From NCBI RefSeq assembly GCF_005503555.1, contig NZ_SCNG01000004.1:372001-436000 (forward strand): 64,000 bases of DNA. Direction: 5' to 3'. The notes under the pieces were generated by a model, which searched no databases, was not told the origin of the DNA, and worked only from the letters and a program-made list of their open reading frames with translations. The stretch is from Rudaea sp. 3F27F6. GTDB taxonomy: Bacteria; Pseudomonadota; Gammaproteobacteria; Xanthomonadales; Rhodanobacteraceae. Below, piece by piece: positions 56,123 through 64,000 of this stretch. Position 1 is the stretch's first letter. Each line of letters opens with the position of its first letter. Both the position numbers and the translations under genes were made by a program.

Positions 56123-56368
56123 CCACGGATTACGCGGATCGACACGGATAAGGCAGCGGCAAAAAACTTCGAGCCTGGCGATAAAATAAAAAATCATCAG
56201 TGCTGAATGCAGCGAAGCGCCGCTTCGCGCAGTCGAAACTCGCGGAATTTCGCAGCTTGTGCCGCGTCGACTTGGCGCCTTCGGCGCTACGCTCGGTGCG
56301 AACGGATTGTTTGTCGACAAACCCGTTGTCGTTTTTGCTTTATCCGTGTTGATCCGCGCAATCCGTGG
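56123..56368. repeat. MITE-like palindromic repeat, copy B
   Basis: Terminal arms 56123-56151 and 56340-56368 are inverted 29-base copies with two mismatches (CCACGGATTACGCGGATC then GACACGGATAA), enclosing about 190 bases that include shorter palindromes (GCAGCGAAGCGCCGCTTCGC, TTGTCGACAA) and an AT-rich patch. It shares its arm with copy A near ttcA. No transposase is encoded. It fills most of the gap between the response regulator and kinase genes. Confidence 0.75.
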
Positions 56369-56406
56369 TTAAATTTCTTTTCGCTCTCGCCGCGAGTCAA
56401 CTCGGC

Positions 56407-57648
56407 ATGCCGGTCAAATTCAGCCTCCGCTCGCGCGTCGCGTTCACCTTCGCCCTGCTCGGCTTCGTCGTCAGCGCCTGCGTGGCCGCGATCGCCCAGC
56501 ATTTCTCGTCCGCCTACGTCAGCCGCGTGGTCAGGGAGATGCTGCGCGTAGAAGGCGAATACCTGCGCGACCGCTACGCGGCGAACGGCGCCGTGCCGGT
56601 CGAGCACTCCGCGCACTTCTACGCCTTCCTCAGCGGCAGCGAACGCGCGCCGCCTGCGGAGTTCGAGCGCTACGCGCCAGGCGGCCCGTACGAGATCGGC
56701 GGCGACGGCCCGCAGCGGTACGCCGCCGTATACGCGATCGGCGAGCGCCGACTCTACGTCGTGCTCGACATGGGCCTCGAAGGCGTGCGCGAGCGACGCC
56801 TGACCGGTGACCTCATTGCCCTCGTCCTCGTCGGTACCGCGCTGTCGGCGTGGCTCGGCTGGTTCTGGGCCGGCCGCGCGATCGCGCCCGTGCGCCGCCT
56901 CGCCCAGCGCGTCGACGTGCTCGAGCCGTCGCGTCGCGGTGCGGTCAAGCTCGCGCCCGACTTCGCCGCCGACGAGGTCGGTGCGCTCGCCGAGGCCTTC
57001 GACAACTACCAGGAAAAACTCTACGGCTACGTGCGCCGCGAACGCACCTTCACCGCGGACGCGAGCCACGAGCTGCGCACGCCGCTCGCGGTAATCCGCG
57101 GCGCGATCGAAGTGCTGCTCGATTCGGGCCAGTGCAGCGCCGCGATCGTCACGCGCCTGAAACGCATGCAGCGCGGCGCCGACGAACTGCGCGACCTGCT
57201 CGACGCCCTGCTCGTGCTCGCACGCAGCGACGAAGCCGAAGCGAACGAAGGCCGTACGCCGGACCTGAACGAACTGGTCCGCAGCCTGCTCGCCGAGCGC
57301 CGCGACGCGCTCAGCGAAAAACATCTGAGTCTCGCCCACGAGGGCGCCGCCAACCTCGCGATCGCCGCGCCGCAGAAAGTGCTGCGCGTGATCCTCGGCA
57401 ATCTGCTGCGCGCGGTGACCCAGTTCGCCGACGGCGGCGTGCTGCGCGTGCGCGTCGCCGAAGACGCGGTCAGCATCGCCCACGAAGGCACGCCGGCCGC
57501 CGCCGCGCCCGGCGAGGCGCCGCTCGACGTGCGCGAACACGCGCTCGGCCTCGGCATGATCCGCCGCGTCTGCGAGCGCTGGGGCTGGCGTCTCGAAGAA
57601 AGCGTCGCCGCGAACGGCGATCACGGTTTCGTCCTGCGCTTCGCCTGA
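56407..57648 (+). CDS. Sensor histidine kinase with degenerate ATP-binding motifs
   Basis: 413 residues from ATG 56407; a GTG at 56365 inside the repeat would add 14. Two membrane helices (about residues 10-32 and 137-160) flank a periplasmic domain of about 100 residues, followed by HAMP and a phospho-acceptor segment with His in FTADASHELRTPLAV. In the catalytic domain the N-box reads GNLLRAVTQ, lacking the second Asn, and the G1 box reads AHEGTP instead of DxGxG; only GLGM remains of G2. It may be a weak or inactive kinase, or a phosphatase-biased sensor. The partner is presumably the preceding response regulator. Confidence 0.85.
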   Translation: MPVKFSLRSRVAFTFALLGFVVSACVAAIAQHFSSAYVSRVVREMLRVEGEYLRDRYAANGAVPVEHSAHFYAFLSGSERAPPAEFERYAPGGPYEIGGDGPQRYAAVYAIGERRLYVVLDMGLEGVRERRLTGDLIALVLVGTALSAWLGWFWAGRAIAPVRRLAQRVDVLEPSRRGAVKLAPDFAADEVGALAEAFDNYQEKLYGYVRRERTFTADASHELRTPLAVIRGAIEVLLDSGQCSAAIVTRLKRMQRGADELRDLLDALLVLARSDEAEANEGRTPDLNELVRSLLAERRDALSEKHLSLAHEGAANLAIAAPQKVLRVILGNLLRAVTQFADGGVLRVRVAEDAVSIAHEGTPAAAAPGEAPLDVREHALGLGMIRRVCERWGWRLEESVAANGDHGFVLRFA

Positions 57649-57754
57649 ACCGTTCTTACACGGGCGTCGCTCCCCGTTACCAAAGGCATGTGCAAGGCTG
57701 CGGCAATCTCCGCACGCTAAACAGCTGACCCCGGAATGGCCGAAGCTGCGAATC

Positions 57755-58429
57755 ATGCGTGTCTTGCTCGTGGAGGACGAACCGGAAATGAGCGCGGCGC
57801 TGAGCCAGGCGCTCGCGCGGCACGATGTGGTCGTCGACTGCGCGGTGAATCTCGCCGAGGCCGCGGCGATGACGGCCGATGAAGTCCACGACGCAATCGT
57901 GCTCGACCGCCAGTTGCCCGACGGCGACGGCCTCGCCCTGATCGCCAAGCTGCGTGCGCGCGGCAACGCGACGCCCGTGCTCGTGCTGACTGCGCGCAGC
58001 GATCTCGCCGACCGCGTCGCCGGCCTCGACAGCGGCGCCGACGACTATCTCGGCAAACCGTTCGCGTTCGAGGAACTGCTCGCGCGTCTGCGCGCCCTGC
58101 TGCGCCGGCCCGCACAGGTGCGCAGCGACGTGGTCTGCGCCGGACGCCTCGCGTTTGACTTCGGCCATCGCGAAGTCAGCGTCGACGGCACGCCGCTCGA
58201 TCTGCGCCGGCGCGAACTGTTGGTTCTCGAAGCGCTCGTGCGGCGCATGGGCCGCATGGTGCTGCGCGAGGCGCTTATGGAAGCCGTGTTCGGCCTCGAC
58301 GACGAAATCCAGTCGAACGCGCTCGACACCCACATCTCGCGCCTGCGCCGCAAACTCGCCGACGCCGGCGCCGGCGTGGTCATCCACGGCGTGCGCGGCG
58401 TCGGATACTTTCTGCGCGAAACGCCGTGA
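57755..58429 (+). CDS. OmpR-family response regulator (second pair)
   Basis: 224 residues. Receiver: MRVLLVEDEPEMSAALSQAL, phospho-acceptor Asp in IVLDRQLPDGDG, LTARSDLADR, Lys in YLGKPFAFEEL. DNA-binding: LDLRRRELLVLEALVRRMGR and DTHISRLRRKLADAGAG, with the terminal VRGVGYFL typical of the QseB/PmrA branch. Its stop overlaps the next kinase start by 4 bases (GTGA). It lies 106 bases after the first kinase gene. Confidence 0.93.
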   Translation: MRVLLVEDEPEMSAALSQALARHDVVVDCAVNLAEAAAMTADEVHDAIVLDRQLPDGDGLALIAKLRARGNATPVLVLTARSDLADRVAGLDSGADDYLGKPFAFEELLARLRALLRRPAQVRSDVVCAGRLAFDFGHREVSVDGTPLDLRRRELLVLEALVRRMGRMVLREALMEAVFGLDDEIQSNALDTHISRLRRKLADAGAGVVIHGVRGVGYFLRETP

Positions 58430-59784
58430 GCCTGGCACGGCCGCGCTCGCTCAAGTGGCGCCTCGTTGCGCCGCTGGTGATCCTCGAAACCGTGATGATG
58501 ACCGCGTTCATGGCGCTTGCGGTCGGCGCGATCTGGAGCACGGGCATCGTCGTCGACAACTACGAGGGCGGCACGCTCGACGTACTCAAGGACGCCGTCA
58601 TCCGCGACGGCTACGGCGAGCTGCGCCTCAAGCCGACGCCGGAACTCGCCAAGCTGCGCGCCGATTCGCCGAACCTTTGGTTTCTCGTCCGCGACCGGCA
58701 AGGCTACCGCCTCAGCGAGGGCCAGGTGCCGAACGATTTCGCACCGCTCGCGAGCATGCTCGAACGGGTCAGCGAGGCGCGCCTGTCCTCGAACGACGGC
58801 CGCGAACAAGGCCGCCCCGAAGCCCTGGTCAAATGGCAGACGACTGCCGCGGGCGAAGTGCAGATCTTCAGCGGCACCCACGGCCGTCTGACCTTCAACC
58901 GCCTGTTCGACAGCGCGTCGAGCGGCTATCTGACCATCATGCTACCGCTGCTCGCGCTGATGACGGTGGCCGCGCTGATCGCCACGCCGCTGGTCGTGCG
59001 TCGCGCGCTGCGCGGAATCGGCAGCGCGGCCGACGCGGCCGAGCACATCGACGTCGACCGCCGCGGCGTGCGCCTGCCGCTCGCCGGCGTGCCCGAGGAA
59101 ATCGCACCGCTCGTGCAGGCGGTCAACGCCGCGCTCGGTCGCCTCGACGAAGGCTACGAGAAACAGCAGCGCTTCCTCGTCGACGCCGCGCACGAACTGC
59201 GCACGCCAATCGCGATCCTCAACGCGCGCCTCGCCCTGCTGCCGGCGAGCACGATCAAGACGCGCCTCGCCGAGGACGCGGTGCGCCTGTCGACATTGAC
59301 CGGACAACTGCTCGACCGCCAACGCCTCGATCAGGACCGGCGCACGTTCGCCGAGATCGATCTCGTCGCGCTCGCGCAGCGCGTGGTCGCCGATCTCGCC
59401 CCGCTCGCGGTCGCGGCCGGCTACGAGATGAGCTTCGATCCCGACTGCGAACGCCTTGTCGTGCAGGGCGACGCGAGTGCGCTCGAACGCGCGCTGACCA
59501 ACCTCGTGCAGAACGCGATCGACCACGGCGGCCGCCGCGGCACGATCGCCGTGCGCGTCATGCACGAAGGCTGGATCGAAGTCGCCGACGAAGGCGAAGG
59601 CATCCCGCCCGACCAGCGCGAACGCATCTTCGAACCGTTCCACCGCCTGCGCGCCGACGGCCGCGGCACCGGCCTCGGCCTCAATCTCGTGCGTGAAATC
59701 CTGCGCCTGCACGGCGGCCGCGTGAGCGTCGTCGATACGCTGTCGGGCGCCTGCTTGCGCCTGATTTTTCCGGTCCTGCGCTGA
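58426..59784 (+). CDS. Sensor histidine kinase (second pair)
   Basis: 452 residues from GTG 58426, coupled to the regulator by overlap. Membrane helices at about 17-40 and 166-188 enclose a sensor domain of about 125 residues; HAMP follows, then the His in LVDAAHELRTPIAIL. The ATP-binding motifs are canonical: NLVQNAIDHGG (N), VADEGEGIP (G1), RIFEPFHRL (F), GTGLGLNLVREI (G2). It should autophosphorylate and signal to the preceding regulator. The stimulus is unknown. Confidence 0.93.
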   Translation: MSLARPRSLKWRLVAPLVILETVMMTAFMALAVGAIWSTGIVVDNYEGGTLDVLKDAVIRDGYGELRLKPTPELAKLRADSPNLWFLVRDRQGYRLSEGQVPNDFAPLASMLERVSEARLSSNDGREQGRPEALVKWQTTAAGEVQIFSGTHGRLTFNRLFDSASSGYLTIMLPLLALMTVAALIATPLVVRRALRGIGSAADAAEHIDVDRRGVRLPLAGVPEEIAPLVQAVNAALGRLDEGYEKQQRFLVDAAHELRTPIAILNARLALLPASTIKTRLAEDAVRLSTLTGQLLDRQRLDQDRRTFAEIDLVALAQRVVADLAPLAVAAGYEMSFDPDCERLVVQGDASALERALTNLVQNAIDHGGRRGTIAVRVMHEGWIEVADEGEGIPPDQRERIFEPFHRLRADGRGTGLGLNLVREILRLHGGRVSVVDTLSGACLRLIFPVLR

Positions 59785-59817
59785 GCGGTCGCCGCGGCGA
59801 AATCCGACCGACGCCCG

Positions 59818-61452
59818 TCAGGGTGCCGGCGGCAAAATCATGCTGGCCGGCTGGAGCAGGTACAGCGCGACCGCGATGACGATAAGGTAGGCGAGCAGCG
59901 CGAACGTCCAACCCATGTTGTGGCGGATCACGTCGCCTTCCCTGCGCACGAACTGGCTCGTCGACACGCCAACGCTCGCCGTCTGCGGCGCCACCGGCTT
60001 GCCGATCTCGGCGCCGACCGAATTGAACGTCGGCAACAGCAGCGCGGGCATGCCGAGTGCATTGCCGACGAGCGCCTGGAATTTGCCGAACATCGCGTTC
60101 GTCGAAGTATTCGAGCCGGATAGGGCGACGCCGATGAAACCGAGGATTGGCGAGACGATGACGAACGCCGTGCCGAGCGAAGAGAAGCCCTTCGCCAGCG
60201 ACGAGGCCATGCCGGAAAAATTGAACACATAGGCGAGGCCGAAGATGAAAATGCCGACAAGCAGCGCGCCCCACATCTGCGCGAACGTTTTGCGGAAGAT
60301 GGCGCCGAGCGTCTTGCCATCGAGCTTGCCGGCCGCGAACAACCACGCGGCGACGAGAATCCAGGCGGCAAGGATCGACGTGCCGCCGATCCACGGCGCG
60401 AAGTTGAACTGCGCGGTGATCGTGGTCTTGATCTCCGGTGCATTCGCGCTGACCTTGGCGAGAAACCAACTCACTTTCGGCAACGACGACCACGGCCCGG
60501 TCCACGCGGCGACGACGACGAGCAGGATCGCGAATGGCATCCACGCCTGCACGACTTCGGCCGGAGTCAGGCCGTGGTCGCGCGTCGCGCCCGCGAGTTT
60601 CGTCGCGGGCACAGGCACGCCGCCGTAGCCGAGCACGGTTTTCGGCTGCCAGAACTTGAGCAGCAGCAACAGTGCAGCGAAACAAACGATCGCGCCGGTC
60701 ACGTCGGGCAGGTAGGGGCCCATGTACTTCGCGACCGGATATTGGCCGGCGATGTAGCCGAGCGAACCGACGATCGCGAGGGGCCACGCGCTCAGCATGC
60801 CCTGCCGGCCCGAAACGAGGTAAAGCAGCACCCACGGCGGCAGCAACGCGAGGATGGCGACGACGAAACCGACTGAACCCGACAAGGAGAGCAGCGGATA
60901 GCCCGTCACCGCGGCCAGCGAGATGATCGGCGCGCCGAGCGCACCGTACGACACCGGCGCGTTGTTCGCGATCGCGGCGACGCGGATCGCGTTGAGGTCC
61001 GAGATGCCGAGCGAAATCAGGATCGGCGCGACCACCGCCCACGGATAGCCGAAGCCGACCAGACCTTCGAGCAAGGCGCCGAACGCCCAGGCGAACAACA
61101 TCGTCTGCACGCGCACGTCGAGGCTGCCCTGCGCGATCAGCCAGCGGCGGAAGTTCTCGAACAAGCCCGTCGCCGACAGCGTGTTGAACAGGATCAGTCC
61201 CCAGAAGGTGATCCAATTGACGTTCCACATGCCGGTTGCGGCGCCGTAGAGATACGCCTGGCCGCCGACGTCCGCCGGCATCTTCCACACCCACACGGCG
61301 AGGACGAAGGTGACGGCCGAACCCGCCAACGTCGCGACCCACGCCGGAGCGCGGAATACGGCCAACATGACGAGCAGGAAGACGACCGGAATCAAGGCGA
61401 CGAGACAGGTCAGACTGAGATTGCCAAGCGGATCGATCAGTTGCGTGAACAT
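59818..61452 (-). CDS. lldP: L-lactate permease family transporter (LldP/GlcA)
   Basis: 544 residues from ATG 61452, with GGAGG eight bases before it. About 13 membrane segments; EGLVGFGYPWAVVAP, NAPVSYGALGAPII and SGSNTSTNAMFGKFQ are signatures of this family, which imports L- or D-lactate and glycolate with protons. It is divergent from glcD, so glycolate or D-lactate is a likely physiological substrate here. Confidence 0.92.
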   Translation of the reverse strand: MFTQLIDPLGNLSLTCLVALIPVVFLLVMLAVFRAPAWVATLAGSAVTFVLAVWVWKMPADVGGQAYLYGAATGMWNVNWITFWGLILFNTLSATGLFENFRRWLIAQGSLDVRVQTMLFAWAFGALLEGLVGFGYPWAVVAPILISLGISDLNAIRVAAIANNAPVSYGALGAPIISLAAVTGYPLLSLSGSVGFVVAILALLPPWVLLYLVSGRQGMLSAWPLAIVGSLGYIAGQYPVAKYMGPYLPDVTGAIVCFAALLLLLKFWQPKTVLGYGGVPVPATKLAGATRDHGLTPAEVVQAWMPFAILLVVVAAWTGPWSSLPKVSWFLAKVSANAPEIKTTITAQFNFAPWIGGTSILAAWILVAAWLFAAGKLDGKTLGAIFRKTFAQMWGALLVGIFIFGLAYVFNFSGMASSLAKGFSSLGTAFVIVSPILGFIGVALSGSNTSTNAMFGKFQALVGNALGMPALLLPTFNSVGAEIGKPVAPQTASVGVSTSQFVRREGDVIRHNMGWTFALLAYLIVIAVALYLLQPASMILPPAP

Positions 61453-61773
61453 GACGCCTCCGTCGGTGCCGGCCGCTGCGGCCGTCAATTTCTATACTTT
61501 TTTGTCGCGTGGTTTCCGCTGTCTTGCCGGGAATGTCTCAGTTTGAAACCGAACCCGTTTGTTCTGAGGTATCGAAAGACGAACTCATGCCAAGATCGCC
61601 ATCCGTGGTTCGATAAGCAAAGCGCACCGTGCAGACCTTGGCGAAGCATCGCCATGAACGGAAGGCAGGAACTGCAAACTGAAACGTCGTCGCCTCGCAG
61701 CGCTGTGCAGTTTCCCGTCCGCTGATTTACGATGAACTCCCGCCCTGCCGGCAGCGCGCGCGACTACAGCATT
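61453..61773. other. Divergent regulatory region between lldP and glcD
   Basis: 320 bases holding both promoters. On the minus strand a TATAGA box lies near 61490 but its -35 is poor. GCCGGCCGCTGCGGCCG-like palindromic sequence lies near 61470. No operator of a known regulator is recognised, and no regulator gene is adjacent. The in-frame ATG at 61732 could extend glcD by 14 codons. Confidence 0.35.
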
Positions 61774-63270
61774 ATGAACCCCTCCGTCGCCACTGCACCA
61801 AGGTACGATGCCGACGCGCGCCGGTTTGTGCTGCGCCAGGCATTGAGCGACGTGCTGCCGGTGCAGTGCCTGCTGACCGGCGCCGAAGAAACGACGCCGT
61901 TCGAGTGCGACGGCCTTTCGGCGTTCCGCCAGGTGCCGTTCGCGGTTGCGCTGCCGGAAACCGAAGCCCAGGTGCGCGACGTGCTGCGCGCCTGTCATGA
62001 CTTGAAGATTCCGGTCGTCGCGCGCGGCGCCGGCACCGGCCTATCGGGCGGCGCGATGCCACATGCCGACGGCCTCGTGCTCTCGCTTGCGAAACTCAAC
62101 CGCATTCTCGAACTCGATCCGGTCGCCTGTACTGCGCGCGTCGAACCCGGCGTGCGCAATCTCGCCGTGTCCGAGGCAGCGGCGCCGCACGGCCTCTACT
62201 ACGCGCCCGATCCGTCTTCGCAGATCGCCTGCTCGATCGGCGGCAACGTCGCCGAAAATTCGGGCGGCGTGCACTGCCTGAAGTACGGCCTGACTGTGCA
62301 CAACGTACTCGGCCTGCGCGGCTACACCATCGACGGCGAAGCCGTCACGCTCGGCGGTGCGGCGCTCGATGCGCCCGGCCTCGATCTGCTCGCGCTCGCG
62401 ATCGGTTCGGAAGGATTGCTGCTCGTCGTTACCGAAGTGACGCTCAAGCTGATCCCGAAACCGAAGATCGCCCAAGTCGTGATGGCCTCGTTCGACGACG
62501 TGGTCAAGGCCGGCGACGCGGTCGCCGCGATCGTCGCCGCGGGCATCATTCCGGCCGGGCTGGAAATGATGGACCGCAAAGCCACAGCCGCAGTCGAGCC
62601 GTTCGTGCGCGCCGGCTACGACTTGAATGCCGAGGCGATCCTGCTCGCCGAATCGGACGGCACACTCGAGGAAGTCGCCGACGAAATCGCCGAGATCGAG
62701 CGCGTGCTGCGCGCCGCGGGCTCGACCCAGTGCATCGTCTCGCAGTCCGAGGCCGAGCGGCTGAAATTCTGGTCCGGGCGCAAGAACGCGTTTCCGGCCG
62801 CGGGCCGCATCTCGCCCGACTACTACTGCATGGACGGCACGATTCCGCGCAAGCATCTCGGCCGCATGCTGCGCGCGATCGAGGAGATGGAGAAAAAATA
62901 TACTTTGCGCTGCATGAACGTGTTCCACGCCGGCGACGGCAATCTGCATCCGCTGATCCTGTTCGACGCACACGAACCCGGCGAGTGGGAGCGCGCTGAC
63001 CGCTTCGGCGCCGACATCCTCGAACTCTGCGTCGCGCTCGGTGGCACCATCACCGGCGAACACGGCGTCGGCGTCGAGAAGCTCGGCTCGATGTGCGTGC
63101 AGTTCGCGCCGGCCGAGCGCGAGGCGTTCTTCGCGATCAAGCGCGCGTTCGATGCCGACGGCCTGCTCAATCCGGGCAAGGCGATCCCGACGCTCGCACG
63201 CTGCGCCGAGTACGGCCGCATGCACGTGCACGCAGGCGCGCTGCCGTTCGCCGACCTGCCGAGGTTCTGA
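61774..63270 (+). CDS. glcD: Glycolate oxidase subunit GlcD (FAD-linked)
   Basis: 498 residues from ATG 61774 (MNPSVATAPRYDADARR), matching the usual GlcD length; ATG 61732 is possible. FAD-binding type 4 domain: VVARGAGTGLSGGAMPHADG, DPSSQIACSIGGNVAENSGG, IGSEGLLLVVTEVTL; the C-terminal catalytic domain has HAGDGNLHPLILFD and the His pair in GTITGEHGVGVEKL. It oxidises glycolate, and often D-lactate, to the 2-oxo acid together with GlcE and GlcF. Confidence 0.93.
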   Translation: MNPSVATAPRYDADARRFVLRQALSDVLPVQCLLTGAEETTPFECDGLSAFRQVPFAVALPETEAQVRDVLRACHDLKIPVVARGAGTGLSGGAMPHADGLVLSLAKLNRILELDPVACTARVEPGVRNLAVSEAAAPHGLYYAPDPSSQIACSIGGNVAENSGGVHCLKYGLTVHNVLGLRGYTIDGEAVTLGGAALDAPGLDLLALAIGSEGLLLVVTEVTLKLIPKPKIAQVVMASFDDVVKAGDAVAAIVAAGIIPAGLEMMDRKATAAVEPFVRAGYDLNAEAILLAESDGTLEEVADEIAEIERVLRAAGSTQCIVSQSEAERLKFWSGRKNAFPAAGRISPDYYCMDGTIPRKHLGRMLRAIEEMEKKYTLRCMNVFHAGDGNLHPLILFDAHEPGEWERADRFGADILELCVALGGTITGEHGVGVEKLGSMCVQFAPAEREAFFAIKRAFDADGLLNPGKAIPTLARCAEYGRMHVHAGALPFADLPRF

Positions 63271-63279
63271 GCCGCGACC

Positions 63280-63699
63280 ATGCCGAGAGCGTTCGACCAG
63301 CCCGCCGTCGCCGCCAAGTTCGCCGCCTATCCGCGGGCGATGCGCGACAAGCTGCTCGCCTTGCGCGAACTCGTGTTCGAGGTCGCGGCGAACACGGACG
63401 GCGTCGGTCCGCTCGAAGAGACGCTCAAGTGGGGCGAGCCCGCTTATGTGACCGCGCAGTCGAAGAGCGGCAGCACCGTGCGCATGGATTGGAAGCCGGC
63501 GCAGCCGCGGCATTACGCGATGTACTTCCACTGCCAGACCCGCCTCATCGATAGCTTCCGCACTTTGTTCCCGCACACGTTCGCGTTCGCCGGCGAGCGC
63601 GCGATCGTCTTCGCCGAGGACGACGTCCTGCCGGCCGAAGAGTTGCGCTGCTGTATCGCGATGGCGCTGACCTACCACCTGCGCGCGGCGAAGCGATGA
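63280..63699 (+). CDS. DUF1801 family protein
   Basis: 139 residues (MPRAFDQPAVAAKFAAYPRA). It has the DUF1801/YdhG fold: LLALRELVFEVAANTDGVGP, ETLKWGEPAYVT, YAMYFHCQTRLIDSF. The biochemical role of the family is unknown. It begins 10 bases after glcD and ends with a 4-base overlap on glcE, so it is embedded in the glc operon, an unusual position that suggests a linked role or simple hitch-hiking. Confidence 0.85.
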   Translation: MPRAFDQPAVAAKFAAYPRAMRDKLLALRELVFEVAANTDGVGPLEETLKWGEPAYVTAQSKSGSTVRMDWKPAQPRHYAMYFHCQTRLIDSFRTLFPHTFAFAGERAIVFAEDDVLPAEELRCCIAMALTYHLRAAKR

Positions 63700-64000
63700 T
63701 GGAGGCCGCCCTTGCCGACCTGCGCGACCGCATCGTCGCCGCGAACGCCGCGAAGACGCCGCTGCGCCTGCGCGGCGGCGGCAGCAAGGATTTCCATGCC
63801 GAAGCGCTGATCGGCGACGAACTCGACACGTGCGCCCACCGCGGCATCGTCGACTACGAGCCTTCGGAACTCGTCGTCACCGCGCGCTGCGGCACGCCGC
63901 TCGCCGAGATCGAAGACACGCTTGCGCAACACGGCCAGTTTCTGCCGTTCGAGCCGCCGGCGTTCGGCGAGGCGACGACGATCGGCGGCGCGGTCGCCGC
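63696..64000 (+). CDS. glcE: Glycolate oxidase FAD-binding subunit GlcE (cut by window edge)
   Basis: The first 101 codons are visible from ATG 63696, overlapping the DUF1801 stop. TPLRLRGGGSKDFHAEAL and DYEPSELVVTARCGTPLAEI, then FEPPAFGEATTIGGAVA, are GlcE-type FAD-binding sequence. The remainder, and probably glcF, lies beyond the window. Confidence 0.9.
   Translation, partial: MMEAALADLRDRIVAANAAKTPLRLRGGGSKDFHAEALIGDELDTCAHRGIVDYEPSELVVTARCGTPLAEIEDTLAQHGQFLPFEPPAFGEATTIGGAVA

Noticed and set aside
1-64000. CRISPR arrays, tRNA or rRNA genes, prophage, integrase-attachment sites, replication origin
   Set aside because: None could be recognised by reading both strands; the only regular tandem array is the heptamer at 44905-44974, which has no spacers.

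Overview
The window is GC-rich chromosomal DNA from a gammaproteobacterium, most likely of the Lysobacterales (Xanthomonadales), possibly Rhodanobacteraceae. The hints are large TonB-dependent receptors in tandem, REP-type inverted repeats of the ATTCCCGC/GCGGGAAT kind, a K+-insensitive H+-pyrophosphatase, and the housekeeping gene set and order. The assignment rests on recognition only. I see no rRNA, tRNA, CRISPR array, prophage or intact insertion sequence.

Layout. 1-5300: two collinear TonB-dependent receptors (the first cut by the window edge), each behind the same sigma70-like promoter. 5700-9800: a YbaY-type lipoprotein, a small exported protein and Tex. 9900-15600: a czcC-czcB-czcA divalent-metal RND efflux operon with a REP-type repeat between czcB and czcA. 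15700-17600: mnmG. 17650-18500: a large non-coding stretch with a strong hairpin, then a near-perfect sigma54 promoter in front of a 66-residue coiled-coil protein. 18500-20700: a PLP-dependent dehydratase, an NTF2-like protein and DNA-3-methyladenine glycosylase I. 20750-26900: biotin genes bioB-bioF-bioH-bioC, then a LysR regulator and an exported metallo-beta-lactamase-fold protein, all on the minus strand. Divergent comF carries a BirA-type operator in its first codons. 27850-32450: hppA, a small membrane protein and an S9 peptidase.

32500-37500: glyQ-glyS, with a divergent orphan GspE/PilB-type ATPase. 37600-40050: a ribbon-helix-helix-like protein, tatABC and a SYLF lipid-binding protein. 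40100-47500: hemH, an alpha/beta hydrolase, a HAD remnant, a YgjP-type metallopeptidase, rdgC, ttcA (with ten 7-bp tandem repeats against its start codon), an M17 aminopeptidase, a YdcH-like protein and a HAD-IB phosphatase. 47500-53650: plsB, an unknown lipoprotein, a candidate small RNA and rep. 53700-59800: a sirtuin, thymidine kinase and two consecutive response-regulator/kinase pairs. 59800-64000: a lactate/glycolate permease divergent from glcD, a DUF1801 gene and glcE (cut by the edge).

Working units visible here are metal efflux (czcCBA), biotin synthesis, Tat export, glycyl-tRNA synthesis and 2-hydroxy-acid uptake and oxidation (lldP with glcD/E). The most unusual signals are non-coding or small: the sigma54-driven small protein, the heptanucleotide repeat at ttcA, two copies of a MITE-like palindromic repeat (one supplying the ttcA stop codon, one separating a regulator from its kinase), a promoter-plus-terminator transcript near 51.4 kb, and a histidine kinase whose ATP-binding domain has lost key residues.
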